Positions 11,445 through 26,400 of a stretch of DNA of 64,000 nucleotides are shown here, in pieces. The notes below the pieces were generated by a model, which had not been told where the DNA came from, searched no databases, and saw nothing but the letters and a program-made list of their open reading frames with translations. A program made the translations under genes and the position numbers. The number at the start of each line of letters is the position of its first letter. The first letter of the stretch is position 1. Source of the stretch: Leuctra nigra (Eukaryota > Arthropoda > Insecta > Plecoptera > Leuctridae); NCBI GenBank assembly GCA_934045905.1, contig OW203771.1, positions 5,394,001 through 5,458,000 on the forward strand, given 5' to 3'.

Positions 11445-14400
11445 CTGCAAGAAACAAGATCACATTATTAATGAACAGGAGCCTCAACACGTTTCACTCA
11501 AATTCCGTTTTTACGTTGGCCAAGTGTATTTTGAAACTTATGGCTATAATGCTATAAGTTGCTAGAAATATTTCCAAATATATTGATGGGTTTGTACTAT
11601 GCTATGATATTGTGACATCAGCTGAAGTATAGGTACACTTGGCCAAACAAAACTTGAACGTTCAATAATTCTGATAGACTGATAATAATGTAAGATCGCA
11701 CCATCAGAAGTCAGTTTAAGCGATCTCATTGTCTCACTCTAGTAGGTGACCTCATATTTCAATGATAATAACAAGCTTTGATTAATTAGGTATGGGACAT
11801 GACCAGCAGTCATTGAAATTTGTTCAACGATCAATTTTTGTTTGGCCGAGTGTACCTTATGAAAAATAAATAAAAAAATAAAAAATGTTTTGATACATTT
11901 TGGAAATAACTGGAAATGGAAGCAAATTACAAAACACACGAAAACCAAAAATCCACACCAATTGAATCATAGAGACAAATAAATTATATAAAATCAAATA
12001 CAAATCAGTCACAAGGAAAATCTGAAAAAATTGCAATAGATACATCCTATAGTTATCAGGGCACACATTTTATTTTTGATATGTTAATCTATTTTGCCAG
12101 CAACCTTTAAAGCAGGGATCGGCAACCTTTTTAGGTGCAGGAGCCAATTTGTTAAAATTTTATATTATATATAATAATGGGAGCCGCAGTAGAGGCAATC
12201 AAATATAATATTAGGAAATGACGTCCTAAAGTAGGACAATGGATATCCTAAATAAGGCAATAATACACTTACTAGTTAATTACTAGTTAATTACTAGTTA
12301 ATAGTTAAACAGTGCGTTTTTTAAAGTTTCAAGAATTTAAAAGTGATTTTTGAACTCTAAAATGAACAAACTGAAACAAATAACCTTCCAAAATGTTGCC
12401 CCGCAGGGCGTTTTTTCTTCGAATTTTCAAATTTTTCAATTCCAATCTTTATTTAAGAGCCATTCAAGAACCACCAAGAGCCGCAGGTTGCCGACCCCTG
12501 CTCTAAAGTGTCCCCCACGCAAGTGTACGATGGAACATCCGAGTTCACCTGGACTTCTTCCACTGCTGGGTCCAGTCTGTCCAGCCACTTCATCTCGGCG
12601 TCTGACGGATGACCGAACGTCTGGAAGCCGAAGCCCAGCATCTCCTTGTTGCTGACGTCATACAGAGCGAAGATAGGCGCGTAATCGCTGCAGTCCATGC
12701 CCTTGGTGATGTTGTAGTAGTAGTGCACGCCTTGAAGAGATGTTGCATTACCGTAAGCAGGGGCGGATTCAAGGAGGGGCGGAAGGGGCGATTGCCCCCC
12801 CCCCCCCCCATGATTCCTCCACCACCTTCTAGCACGTTGATTTTTCATTTTGTAATTTACAAGATATTGTAATGATGGCTTGTTTATTGGCAAGGATTAA
12901 TCTTTGCTCTAAAAGTTTCTTCAATATTTCGAAAAAATTCGCCTTCGGCGATAGACCCACAGGGGGGAGGGGGGGGGGCAAGGATGTCAGGATTACATGA
13001 ACATTTTGTGGTGTTTTACGTATAGTTTTATTTGATAAACACCTCATAACGTCTCAAAATTTAATTTCAAAGTGTCCAAAAACAAAAAAAAAACGCCCTT
13101 CCTTAGCCCGTGTGACAATTGTTTTCCTTGCCTTGCTCCCACCCCCTGGCAGAAATTCTGCGCACGCCCTGAGCTGGGGGAACCCCTCAGACCCCTTCCA
13201 TATTTTCAAAAATCGCCCCCCCCCCCCCATGACAAGAGGCTAGATCCGCCCCTGACCGAAAGCTAATAAGGGGTATGTCACTTTAGAGGTTGCATGATTA
13301 ATCAATATATTTAATAGATTTGGAATGATACATTCAGGATTTATTTTTAAATTTTCGTCAGAAAACAAGCCCTATAATATAAAAATCTAGGAATTTTCCA
13401 TTCCTTATCTACTAAAAACACTTGATCATTCGAGATGCGGCTAAAGGTCGTCCTATTGATTGGCTTCTGTGTAGTTCATGTGTAGGTTTCTAGGTTTATC
13501 ATACATCAAAGGAATGGCAATGTAACATATTTATTTAATAATATTCAAATATATTTGATATTATTTTAACATTACTCGGAAAAGTTCGACGCACAATGGT
13601 GGGAACCAGGCAGGTATAATAGAGATTGGAGAAAGTACTCCAGACGGCAGGTTATCGGGGGTTTTGTTGTCGATAAGAGTTAGGTTATAATTAGGCCTAA
13701 GATGTTTATGAACTATGAAACGTCCAAAAAGGCAGGCAAAAAGTACCTTAAAACTATTAAAAAAAAGGACCGCAAAATCCCGAAAAAGGACCAATGAAAT
13801 TTTATGGTATGTAATATTCGTCAACATATTATTCAATTTATCGGTTTAGGAGTTGTACTTAGAGAAATATATTAAAATTAACTTAAAAACTTGTATGAAT
13901 GTGTCAATGTATCAAGTGTCAATTGTTGATGGCCATCCAAATGGTGGATGAAAATTTTATGAATTGTTGTCTAGACCAAAATTCATAAAATTGTTGTAAC
14001 TTGCAACAAACATTTCATAATATTTTCCCAAATAATTTAAAAAAAGGACAAAAAGACTTTAAAATAGCAAGAAAATGACTGAATCCATCAAAAATTTAGA
14101 AAAAGGTATTTTAAGGAAAAATGAAACACATATTTTTTTTTTTAAATCAGGACCACATGAAACATATTTATATATCAGTTTAGACTGTCTGAACAAAAAA
14201 CGAAAAAGGATATGTCATAAACATTCTAGCCCTAGTTATAATGATGTTGGTCTCACCCATTGCGTCCACACAGTTCTCCAGAGTGAATGGTGTCTTCTCC
14301 ATGTCGGATCTGCACCTCGGTACATTGAACACATCTTGTCCCTTCTTCTCTATCCAGAGTCCAGTACCAGTTCCACACGCATCCATGTCCCTTCCTCCCG

Positions 14401-17400
14401 CCTCCAGCACCTCTGCAACACCAGAACATCACAGTGACATAGGAACACATCATGTCCCTTCTTCTCTATCCAGAGTCCAGTACCAGTTCCACACGCATCC
14501 ATGTCCCTTCCTCCCGCCTCCAGCACCTCTGCAACACCAGAACATCACAGTGACATAGGAACACATCATGTCCCTTCTTCTCTATCCAGAGTCCAGTACC
14601 AGTTCCACACGCATCCATGTCCCTTCCTCCCGCCTCCAGCACCTCTGCAACACCAGAATATCACAGTGACATAGGAACACATCATGTCCCTTCTTCTCTA
14701 TCCAGAGTCCAGTACCAGTTCCACACGCATCCATGTCCCTTCCTCCCGCCTCCAGCACCTCTGCAACACCAGAACATCACAGTGACATAGGAACACATCA
14801 TGTCCCTTCTTCTCTATCCAGAGTCCAGTACCAGTTCCACACGCATCCATGTCCCTTCCTCCCGCCTCCAGCACCTCTGCAACACCAGAACATCACAGTG
14901 ACATAGGAACACATCATGTCCCTTCTTCTCTATCCAGAGTCCAGTACCAGTTCCACACGCATCCATGTCCCTTCCTCCCGCCTCCAGCACCTCTGCAACA
15001 CCAGAATATCACAGTGACATAGGAACACATCATGTCCCTTCTTCTCTATCCAGAGTCCAGTACCAGTTCCACACGCATCCATGTCCCTTCCTCCCGCCTC
15101 CAGCACCTCTGCAACACCAGAACATCACAGTGACATAGGAACACGTCATGTCCCTTCTTCTCTATCCAGAGTCCAGTTCCAGTTCCACACGCATCCATGT
15201 CCCTTCCTCCCGCCTCCAGCACCTCTGCAACACCAGAACATCACAGTGACATAGGAACACGTCATGTCCCTTCTTCTCTATCCAGAGTCCAGTTCCAGTT
15301 CCACACGCATCCATGTCCCTTCCTCCCGCCTCCAGCACCTCTGCAACACCAGAATATCACAGTGACATAGGAACACATCATGTCCCTTCTTCTCTATCCA
15401 GAGTCCAGTACCAGTTCCACACGCATCCATGTCCCTTCCTCCCGCCTCCAGCACCTCTGCAACACCAGAATATCACAGTGACATAGGAACACATCATGTC
15501 CCTTCTTCTCTATCCAGAGTCCAGTACCAGTTCCACACGCATCCATGTCCCTTCCTCCCGCCTCCAGCACCTCTGCAACACCAGAATATCACAGTGACAT
15601 AGGAACACATCATGTCCCTTCTTCTCTATCCAGAGTCCAGTACCAGTTCCACACGCATCCATGTCCCTTCCTCCCGCCTCCAGCACCTCTGCAACACCAG
15701 AATATCACAGTGACATAGGAACACATCATGTCCCTTCTTCTCTATCCAGAGTCCAGTACCAGTTCCACACGCATCCATGTCCCTTCCTCCCGCCTCCAGC
15801 ACCTCTGCAACACCAGAACATCACAGTGACATAGGAACACATCATGTCCCTTCTTCTCTATCCAGAGTCCAGTACCAGTTCCACACGCATCCATGTCCCT
15901 TCCTCCCGCCTCCAGCACCTCTGCAACACCAGAACATCACAGTGACATGGAACACATCATGTCCCTTCTTCTCTATCCAGAGTCCAGTTCCAGTTCCACA
16001 CGCATCCATGTCCCTTCCTCCCGCCTCCAGCACCTCTGCAACACCAGAATATCACAGTGACATAGGAACACATCATGTCCCTTCTTCTCTATCCAGAGTC
16101 CAGTACCAGTTCCACACGCATCCATGTCCCTTCCTCCCGCCTCCAGCACCTCTGCAACACCAGAATATCATCAATTGTTTACATCATTCTTAATATTACC
16201 TGACGTGCATTCAATTTTGTTGGTGGCCATATTGGAAATTATGGAGAAAATCGTAAATTTTACAAATTTTTTAATTGTTGGTAGAGGAAAGGTTGAAAAA
16301 TTATGAAATAAATCAATAAAACTAACTCAAATATGGGGACTAGAAAAAAAAATACGCCGTGAACGATTTTTTTTTTCATTATGTGAATTTACCAATCACA
16401 TTTCTGTGTTTTTTTTGCTCTCAATTTAAAATGTGTAGAAAAATGTGTGTTTAAAATGTGATGACAATTTCATTGTAAACAATATGCTTAAAAAAACTGT
16501 TTCACGGCGTATTTTTTTTAAAGTCCCCACCCATATTTGATTTAGTTTTAGTGAATTATTTCATAATTTTTCAACCTTTTCTCTTCCAACAATTAAATAA
16601 TTTGTAAAATTTACGTTTTCTGCCATATTTTCCAGGATGGCCACCAACAAAATTGAAGGCACGTCAGGTAATATTAAGAATTATGTAAACAATCGATAAT
16701 TATGAAAAAATCAATTTCGGCCCTCCAATCGAGCGGAATTACATTTGCTCCAATACTAAACACATTTCACAGAGGTGGGATTCTATAACTCCATTGCGAC
16801 CTCTTATCAATTTCTTCCATGAGGATTAACATTGAAATAATTGCTAAGCGGTCTCAATGGAGTTATAGAATCAGGGCCCTGAGATTGACAAATCATATCT
16901 GAATGTTCACGCACACTTATGTCATTCCAGCTTTCAAACAATTAAAATTGTGCAAGTTCTTCGGGACCGTTATTTTAATGAAATCATTATTTGATAACTT
17001 TTAAGCCAAATCGGATAAGAAATGCTAAGAGTTATTGTCATTGACATCTTAAGACCCCCCTTCAAAGTGAAAATGGCCATTATTCATGTATGTGTTATTC
17101 TTAGACCATTTATTCCATTTAAGACAGGAAATCTCCCGCAAAATAGGAGATAATTTCATTATCTTTGCGCCAGAATAATGTTGAAAGACTTACGAATCTA
17201 CGGGAAGATTTGTTTTAATTGAATTATTATTATTTGCTCATCCCCAAATTAACAAACATCCCTTACATTTTAGAAATTATTTAAGAAAACGATGTTTTTT
17301 AATAATTTATTGCGTCTCTCACAGAGCGAATATCGAAATTCCGCCACTTTACAGCAAAAGAGGCATCTTTTGGGAATCTGCATTAAAAAAATCAGACCAA

Positions 17401-20400
17401 TCGGGGACATATTGACCCGAAAATTATAGCCACAAAAATTCGATTATCTTGAAGTTGAAATCTTAGTTTCCAACAACGAGTGGAAGGGGGGGATTTTGGA
17501 TCACTTACAATCTCTAGAGCCTGTCACATTAAATCATTCTGCGGACGTGACATTTCTGAATAGTGCGTTGTTTATCACTTTCCAGCTGTTTGCTTGAAGC
17601 TGAGTTCCAAGTATCGTAATATGATCTCATCACGGACTTTTAAACCTTCAATGAAACAAAAAGTATGTGTAATTCAATTAAAACTAAGAAAAGTAATTAC
17701 TTGAGTTGTAATACCTGATAGGATTACCTTTTGATCTCATTTAATATCTCACGCGAAATCTTATTGACCAATAAGGCTGCTTCAAAGTGATTTTTTTTAC
17801 GAAAGTCTCCCGCAAAAAAAGGAGCTAATTTCATTCTCTTTGCGCTAGAATAATGTTGAAGGACTGACGAATCTACGGACTCGTTAGTTTTTATTGAATT
17901 ATTATTATTATTTGCTCATCCCCAAATTAACAAATAACCCCTATTTTAGAAATGGTAGAAAGCGATGATTTTTAGTAATTTATTGTTCTCTCAAAGAGCG
18001 TATATCTACATTTCGCTTTGAGTACGGGAAAATAAACATCTTTGTGGACCTAAATAAAAAATCATGTCAATTGGGTAAATATTGAGAGAAAAATATCGAA
18101 TGCAACGGGAGTTTTGTTACCGCTTACATTTTCGGCATTCGTTATGAGAACGTAACATTTTACGAAAGATTATTTGTTTATATTACAACTCATTTTTGCT
18201 TTGAGTAAGATATAGATAAGTAATGTAACATAATATCAAGAACCCAAATATAAGAAATTGAGTATTCCATTTGAATTGTCATCTCGTCAGGTGTATTTCC
18301 TGATGGGATGATTTTATAACATTTGATATTATATCACAAGAAATCTTATTAATTAATTACTAATCAATTTACACAAATGTTATTAAAGAAATGGTAAAAA
18401 CCTTCGACCATATTTAGTAATACTGGTCGTAGGTCATAACTGAACAAAGTCATCTCCCAATTTTGTTGCTCAATGTATCTCATCACCGGGTAATGATTTA
18501 ATAGTGCTTCATAGTTTTGACAATGTTGTGAGAATATTGAGCACTTTTATCAATATTCATGATGGTATTCTATGATATTCGATAGTGTTTTATAAAGAAA
18601 AACTAATTCATGGATATTATTTAGTTGACGTGACTAGTTTTAGAGTTAGGTAGAACTTTGGTTTCTGCAAGGGGTGGTGTCCGAGTTCATTAGTAAAATC
18701 GGTACCTAATAATGTAGTTACACTGTTATTATTTTGATGAGTGATGCGTGTTTGGTTGAAGATGTTGTCCATATCGGTTCTCGCTCATTAACACATTACA
18801 CTAAGTCCTAGTTAATTAATTTAGATAAAGGCTAAAATAATTCAACAACCTTTGAAGTCAGTTGCATCTGTATCACCAGTGCATCAAATTTAAACATTGA
18901 TACACTCATTACTGTTCATATTGAGGCGCTATACGTTTTCTTTTAACTTATAAATTTTCAATTTCCTCATGATAACTTTCAGTAATTTTCTTGAATCGAT
19001 TAGAAGGGATTTGCGAAGTAGAAAATATCCTGCCGAACCGAGGCTGGAATCCGGTAGGTATACCTCTCACTTGCCTGGCGAGAGCTCTACATACACTCGA
19101 CAAATCATAAAACGGTATTTGAAAGAAAAGAATTGTCTGAAAAAGAAATTTTTTAAAAAAGAAAATTGATGTCGGTTCTTTCCTGGTTATCGGGGGGGGG
19201 GGGGGGGGGGGGGGGGGGGTCGTAGTGAATGTTTTCGAGTTTTGCAATATGAAGTACGGCTTTCACGCTTCTGATGCATCACTCTGGCGTTACTTTTTCG
19301 TTGTCAAAAACAATCAATATGTAGGTACACTTGGCACATTTAATATTGATCGTTCAATAAATCTGATTGGCTGAAAAATGTTAGATCGCACCATCAGAAG
19401 TCAGTCCAAGCGATCTCTTTGTCTCACTCTAGTAGGTGACCTCACAATTCAATGATAATTACAAGCTTTGATTGATATGGAACATGACCAGCAGTCATTC
19501 AAATTTGCTCACTGATCAATTTTAAATGTGCCAAGTGTACATAGTCAAAAGGATTTTTAATGAAATGAGACAATTCTCTTGAACTTTCTACATAAACTAA
19601 ATTTATTATAATTGCATACAATATTTCGTCTTGTTTCACAGAACTTCTTCAGGTCGACATTTATTTGAATTTGAAACCTGAAGAAGTTCTACCAAACAGG
19701 ACGAAATATTGTATCAAATATTATCAATAAATCGATGTTTAAGTTCTTCTCGCTTGAGGTTATTTTAAATAAAAATGAATCAATGAATTCCCAAGAGATC
19801 TGTTTGTTTACACTGCAAAATCTGCCAAAACTGCAGCTTGTTGTAGCCTGTGGTAGAGCCAAAAGTGGGCGGAGTTACAATAAGTTGCCGCACAAAACGA
19901 ACACTTTTGTGGTAGATTTGTCATAACTTCAAATATTTTTTCTCATAGTGAGAGGTTATAAGACAAGAAATTAGCTGAAAATAGTTTTTATGAAATGGAT
20001 TCAATGTTGTAGCCAGAGCTGGGTAAGTTACCAAAAAAATAGGAACGCGTTAAAGTTACGTTACTTTCCGAAAAAAAGGAACTAGTTAAAGTTAAAGTTC
20101 CTCAACTAATCAGAGGAACTGGAAGTTCCTTTTAAATGAAAAGTTACTTTGAAAGTTACTTGACCATTTTATTTCCGGAATGCAGCCAATTTGCTAAAAC
20201 ACAAATTTAGGCTGTAATTTTTCTCTGTGGAAAACAAAATTTTCAACGAAATTCCTCCCAGTAAGAAGTCTTGCATCTAATTCTACCCCCTCCCCCATGC
20301 CACGGCAGGGTTGGTCAAGTGCAAGTGAGAGGGCGAACTGGTGACGCACTAAGCATGAACGGCGTGATTGGAATGCGGTTTTGTGCAGGTGGCCTAAAAT

Positions 20401-23400
20401 TCCTTATCAGAGAAAATCAGGTACATATTTGAGGGCGGAAATGGTGTAGTTTTGAATGTTGAGGGAAGGTACATTCTGCTCTAAAAGTAACTGCAAAAGG
20501 AACTTTTATAAATGTGAAAGTTCCACAACAAAAAGGAACTTTCCACGTTACTAAGTTACTTCTATCATAGCAGGAACGCGTTACTGTAAAAGTTACAAAA
20601 AAGTAACGCGTTACCGGTAACGCGTTACTTTCGTTAAGTTACTACCCAGCTCTGGTTGTAGCTGATGATTTGGGCCATGGCTTCATCGACGCATAGTCGG
20701 AAATCAATGCTATTGACACTCCTCAATATAAATAAATTACGCCATTTTGACTTTACCACAACTCACACCACCTCAGAAGCAACTGTAGGAAGTGGGAGCT
20801 TTTGGCTAAGACAGCAACCTGCCACTTAAACGTCAAATCGAACAGGCTGTGAGCTACAACAAGTTACCACATTTTAAAAACGAACACCGTTTGGCAGTTT
20901 TGGCAGATTTGGCAGTGTAAACGAACAGACCTAAGGTCTGTAATTACGCAGTAAATTTCACGCCAAGTTTAATTCGCATGCAATACGAAGGCTCGCTTAT
21001 CAACGCGTTACAAAGAGCGTTTTCCTCTGGTAGAGCAGTTATACTGCCCATCTCTGAACGATGGCTGTAAAACACATATTGATAATCTACACCAGGGGTC
21101 GGCAACCTTTTTTGGTGAAGGAGCCAATTTCCCAAAAATGTATTAATTAGATTATAACGGGAGCCGCAGTAGAGGCAATCAAATAATATTACACCGAAAA
21201 TAATTGAATTACCTACTTCTATTTTATTTCGATATTATGACGAAGCTCTCCCCCGTTATTGCCCCGCAGAGCGAATTTTTAGAATTTCAACAATTTAAAA
21301 GTAATTCTGGTACTTTTAAATGAACAAACTAAATAAATTAACCTTCCAAATATATAGCCCCGCAGGGCGATTTTTTTCGAATTTTCAAATTTGTCGAATT
21401 CTGATCTTTTTTAAATTATAAAGAGCCATTCAAGAACCACCAAGGAGCCGCATGCGGCTCCGGAGCCGCGGGTTGCCGACCCCTGATCTACACTGAGTCT
21501 ATTGCTACCGCGAAAATAATACTTGCAAATTAATTCCTACGAATGTGCTATGTACCATCTATATCAAAAAGAGCAATCCGGGAAAATAATAATCCAATTA
21601 ATGAAACCTTGCTATATCTGAGAGTGTGTTTCTTTAATAAACATTGTGGGAGTCCGAGGCGGAGTAGGTCAAGTAATGAGATAGGTGATCTTAGAATTGA
21701 GAGTGATACATGCCTGGTGGCCAGTAACGGGCCTGTCCGCCACTGATAGGAGTTGAAAAAATGAAAAAATGATCTCTGATTCTACAAACGCCACAATGTT
21801 TTGCAGTTGGTACTTTTTAATATATTTTGACATGTTTGAATTAACATTTCTTTGTCTAGAGATGAGTATATTGATATAAGATTATTATATCTTGAAGTTC
21901 ATTTTCAATTAAATTATAAGTGACTTACAACTGGATCAACAGTCGCACAACGTTATAATCGTAAAGTTAACTTGGAAGAATTTAAAATTGAGGAAACGCA
22001 TTTACAATTATCTATCTTTCGTGTACCTTTCAGTTTACCAACTGGCAACAAATATGCGTAGTACGAGATGACGCACAAATTCTGGTCTACACCGGAACAA
22101 TACACATACAATTTACGTTTTTCACACGACTCAAAGTTGTGAACTTTTAACAAATTTTAATTTGAGATAACTCAAATTCAACCATAAGAAATTGACCTTT
22201 TCGTTATACTAACTTCGGAACTATTGGAAGAAAAACAGAAAACTTTAGACAAGAAGTGTGGTTGTTGGCGTTAACAATGTAATGAAAGGTAACACTCAAT
22301 GATCAATGAAAGCTGCTATAAACTTTTACCTCATGTGACATGTTGTACAAAAACAAAAACTTGTAAATAGACTGCCAAGCACCTTTCCCCCTAAAAGGAT
22401 TGAGATCTAAAAGAAGGGCCCAGCAATAGTATATTGTTGAAACATTTTCGCACTTAAAATTCGTGAAATCATTTCGCCCAGTTACTGCCGCCAAGCACAA
22501 CACTATACGCCTAACGTTGTGTCCCAATTGGAAGAATTAAATCTATGTAAACCATCATTGTAAACTTTAACAAAATTATAAAAATTAAAAACACCTTAAA
22601 AAAATTAATTTAAAATCGAAATTAAAAAAATTAAAAATAAAGCTTGGCGCATTGAATTTGCACCGACCATGTAGACTTCTTCTATCTTCTTCCTACTCTC
22701 TGTCTTTCTTCTGCTCCTTTATCGTCATCTTCTTTCTTATGTTGCCTTCTTCTTGACACAATGCGCCAAGCTTTATTTTTAATTTTTTTAATTTCGATTT
22801 TAAATTAATTTTTTTAAGTAGTTTTTAATTTTTATAATTTTGTTAAAGTTTACAATGATGGTTTACATAGATTTAATTCTTCCAATTGGGACACAACGTT
22901 AGGCGTATAGTGTTGTGCTTGGCGGCAGTAACTGGGCGAAATGATTTCACGAATTTTAAGTGCGAAAATGTTTCAACAATATACTATTGCTGTGCCCTTC
23001 TTTTAGATCTCAATCCTTTTAGGGGGAAAGGTGCTTGGCAGTCTATTTACAAGTTTTTGTTTGTGTACAATTATTGAATAACGATTATTAGTTTAGGTAG
23101 TATACCTACTTTCTTCGTAGTCATTCCACATCATTTCATTTCATTCGTTTGTTGAATAATTTTAACATTATGGATGTTCATGAAGGTAATGAAAATCTGC
23201 CCTGATTTTAATTATTACTCAAGTACAAAATGTATATATACTTATTTCTTGTCGCCTGATACGATAATTTGGTAGTCGATGGTCATACGGTCATAATTCT
23301 TACGGCGTGTCTATTCACACGGCGGCCGTGCCCGCAAGGGGTTCAAATTCTATTTACACCAGAAGTTCGCCGTGTAGCCAAGAAGGCATATGCTATTTAC

Positions 23401-26400
23401 ACCAGAGTTCGCCGTGCGCGCAAGAAGGCGTATGCTATTTACACCAGAGTAAAACCGTGTGTGGAAACGGCCTTGTATTATGAACACGACACGGTAGTAG
23501 ACCGTGCAAGTGAGCTGCGAACACATTAGATACCTAGTTCAAATTCTAGAGTGACACCATATAGCAACTTAAGTAGACATCTAACGCAACAATTCCTCAG
23601 TGGCAACAATAGCCGGTTGGTTAGCCCATTGGCGTAGGGCGCAGACGATCGGGGTTCGATTCCCCGTCAGGGATTATCTTTTTTACTTCTGTAATTAACT
23701 TTATTTACAATCTACTGGTCATTTGACATGTATTTTATTGTTTAATATAAGATTAAATGCGTCATACAATTGTAATACTAGTTTTCACTTCGTAAAACAT
23801 TGCCTTCTAGCGTTCAAGGTCTAGTCACGGCAGCCGTTTGCGCAAGGGGTTCAAATTCTATTGCCACCAGAGTACACCAGAGTTCACTCCAAGATGGCCG
23901 TCCTCTGAACAGCTGTTTTCCGGAGCCTATTTAGACTTTTTATACTAATGCAGAAGGATCGTGACGTTTTGAAAAGTGTAGGAACTGATCAATAATCAAT
24001 ACAATTAGGCCAGGGTCATAGGTCACGACCCCAAACTTCGTTCTAAACGCATCTGTGCAGCTAAATGACTTCACTTACGCGCACTGTTTTACTTCTGGTG
24101 TAAATAGAATAGGAATTCATAGGAACACGGCAGCCGTTTGCGCAAGGGGTTCAAATTCTATTGCCACCAGAGTACACCAGAGTTCACTCCAAGATGGCCG
24201 TCCTCTGAACAGCTGTTTTCCGGAGCCTATTTAGACTTTTTATACTAATGCAGAAGGATCGTAACGTTTTGAAAAGTGTAGGAACTGATCAATAATCAAT
24301 ACAATTAGGCCAGGGTCATACGTCACGACCCCAAACTTCGTTCTAAACGCATCTGTGCAGCTAAATGACTTCACTTACGCGCACTGTTTTACTTCTGGTG
24401 TAAATAGAATAGGACTTCATAGGAACACGGCAGCCGTTTGCGCAAGGAGTTCAAATTCTATTGCCACCAGAGTACACCAGAGTTCACTCCAAGATGGCCG
24501 TCCTCTGAACAGCTGTTTTCCGGAGCCTATTTAGACTTTTTATACTAATGCAGAAGGATCGTAACGTTTTGAAAAGTGTAGGAACTGATCAATAATCAAT
24601 ACAATTAGGCCAGGGTCATACGTCACGACCCAAAACTTCGTTCTAAACGCATCTGTGCAGCTAAATGACTTCACTTACGCGCACTGTTTTACTTCTGGTG
24701 TAAATAGAATAGGAATTCATAGGAACACGGCAGCCGTTTGCGCAAGGGGTTCAAATTCTATTGCTACCAGAGTACACCAGAGTTCACTCCAAGATGGCCG
24801 TCCTCTGAACAGCTGTTTTCCGGAGCCTATTTAGACTTTTTATACTAATGCAGAAGGATCGTAACGTTTTAAAAAGTGTAGGAACTGATCAATAATCAAT
24901 ACAATTAGGCCAGGGTCATACGTCACGACCCAAAACTTCGTTCTAAACGCATCTGTGCAGCTAAATGACTTCACTTACGCGCACTGTTTTACTTCTGGTG
25001 TAAATAGAATAGGAATTCATAGGAACACGGCAGCCGTTTGCGCAAGGGGTTCAAATTCTATTGCCACCAGAGTACACCAGAGTTCACTCCAAGATGGCCG
25101 TCCTCTTAACAGCTGTTTTCCGGAGCCTATTTAGACTTAAATTAATGTAGAAGAGTCGTGACTGTTTAAAAAGAATAGGAACTGATCAATAATTGATTGC
25201 AATTAGGTCAGCCACGTAGTACAAATACTAGTGAAACCATATTGCAACTTAAGTAGACATAAAACACAAGGTCTTTTAATTTGCATCAATAGCCGGCTAT
25301 TGGGGCTACTTGGACCGGTCATATCCGCACTCAGGTCGTGACGTAGTATATCCACTTCCTCCTATGCTATAGGGGGAAGTGGAATCATGTTCAAAGTGGA
25401 ATCATGTTCATACGTGTAATGATTGGCAGCTAAAGGGACAACCGGCACATCGCGCAGTAGGATGCGCGTAAGCAACGCCTGCCTGTGTGTAATTTTATGT
25501 AGCAGTTTTTAACGCACCTCGGCATGAGCAGCTTTGTAGCTCAGGCGGTAAGGCGTTTGCCTGCGGTGCAAGGGTACACCGGTTCGAATCTGGTCGGGGA
25601 CGAAATTTTTTATTTTGACATTTTCACAAGTTTGAATTCTGCCTAACCATAGAGCTTTTTTTTAGGCTGCCCAGCTTTAATTTTCGCACGTTGGAATTTG
25701 TCTACCCATAGAGAGTTTTTTTCCTTCGTCTGCCCAGTTAACTCATGCGCGCGCAATGTGAAGTTGTACTTCTAGCTGCCAGTGTGTAATGGCTGACACG
25801 TATCAGTGCATCTAGACGTCAAAGATATTTTACTGGAGCTATCATACCCATAGCTGAAATTTTATTAGATAATAAATGTTCCCAGTCCTCTTTATAACTC
25901 CACGATTCACAGTACAGTAAAATGTCAGAACATATTGTACTGTCACGATCCTTCTGCATTAGTATAAAAAGTCTAAATAGGCTCTGGAAAACAGCTGTTC
26001 AGAGGACGGCCATCTTGGAGTGAACTCTGGTGTACTCTGGTGGCAATAGAATTTGAACCCCTTGCGCAAACGGCTGCCGTGTTCCTATGAATTCCTATTC
26101 TATTTACACCAGAAGTAAAACCGTGCGCGTAAGTGAAGTCATTTAGCTGCACAGATGCGTTTAGATCGAAGTTTGAGGTCGTGACGTATGACCCTGGCCT
26201 AATTGTATTGATTATTGTTCAGTTCCTACACTTTTCAAAACGTCACGATCCTTCTGCATTAGTTTAAAAAGTCTAAATATGCTCCGGAAAACAGCTGTTC
26301 AGAGGACGACCATCTTGGAGTGAACTCTGGTGGATTCTGGTGTCAATAGCATACGCCTTCTTGCGCACACGGCGACCGTGCTCTGGTGTACTCTGGTGCC

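Noticed and set aside
15777..16193. 138-codon Pro/Ser-rich frame in the 116-bp array
   Set aside because: Arises from repetition and one unit with a base missing; the opposite strand carries the real exon template.
22303..23077. Two identical MGHNVRRIVLC proteins on opposite strands as a duplicated gene
   Set aside because: They are the two arms of one palindromic element; the frames end at unrelated places and show no domain or splice signal.
25530..25602. Functional tRNA gene with GCG anticodon
   Set aside because: The acceptor stem pairs in only five of seven positions and the sequence is embedded in a repeat; kept only as tRNA-like.
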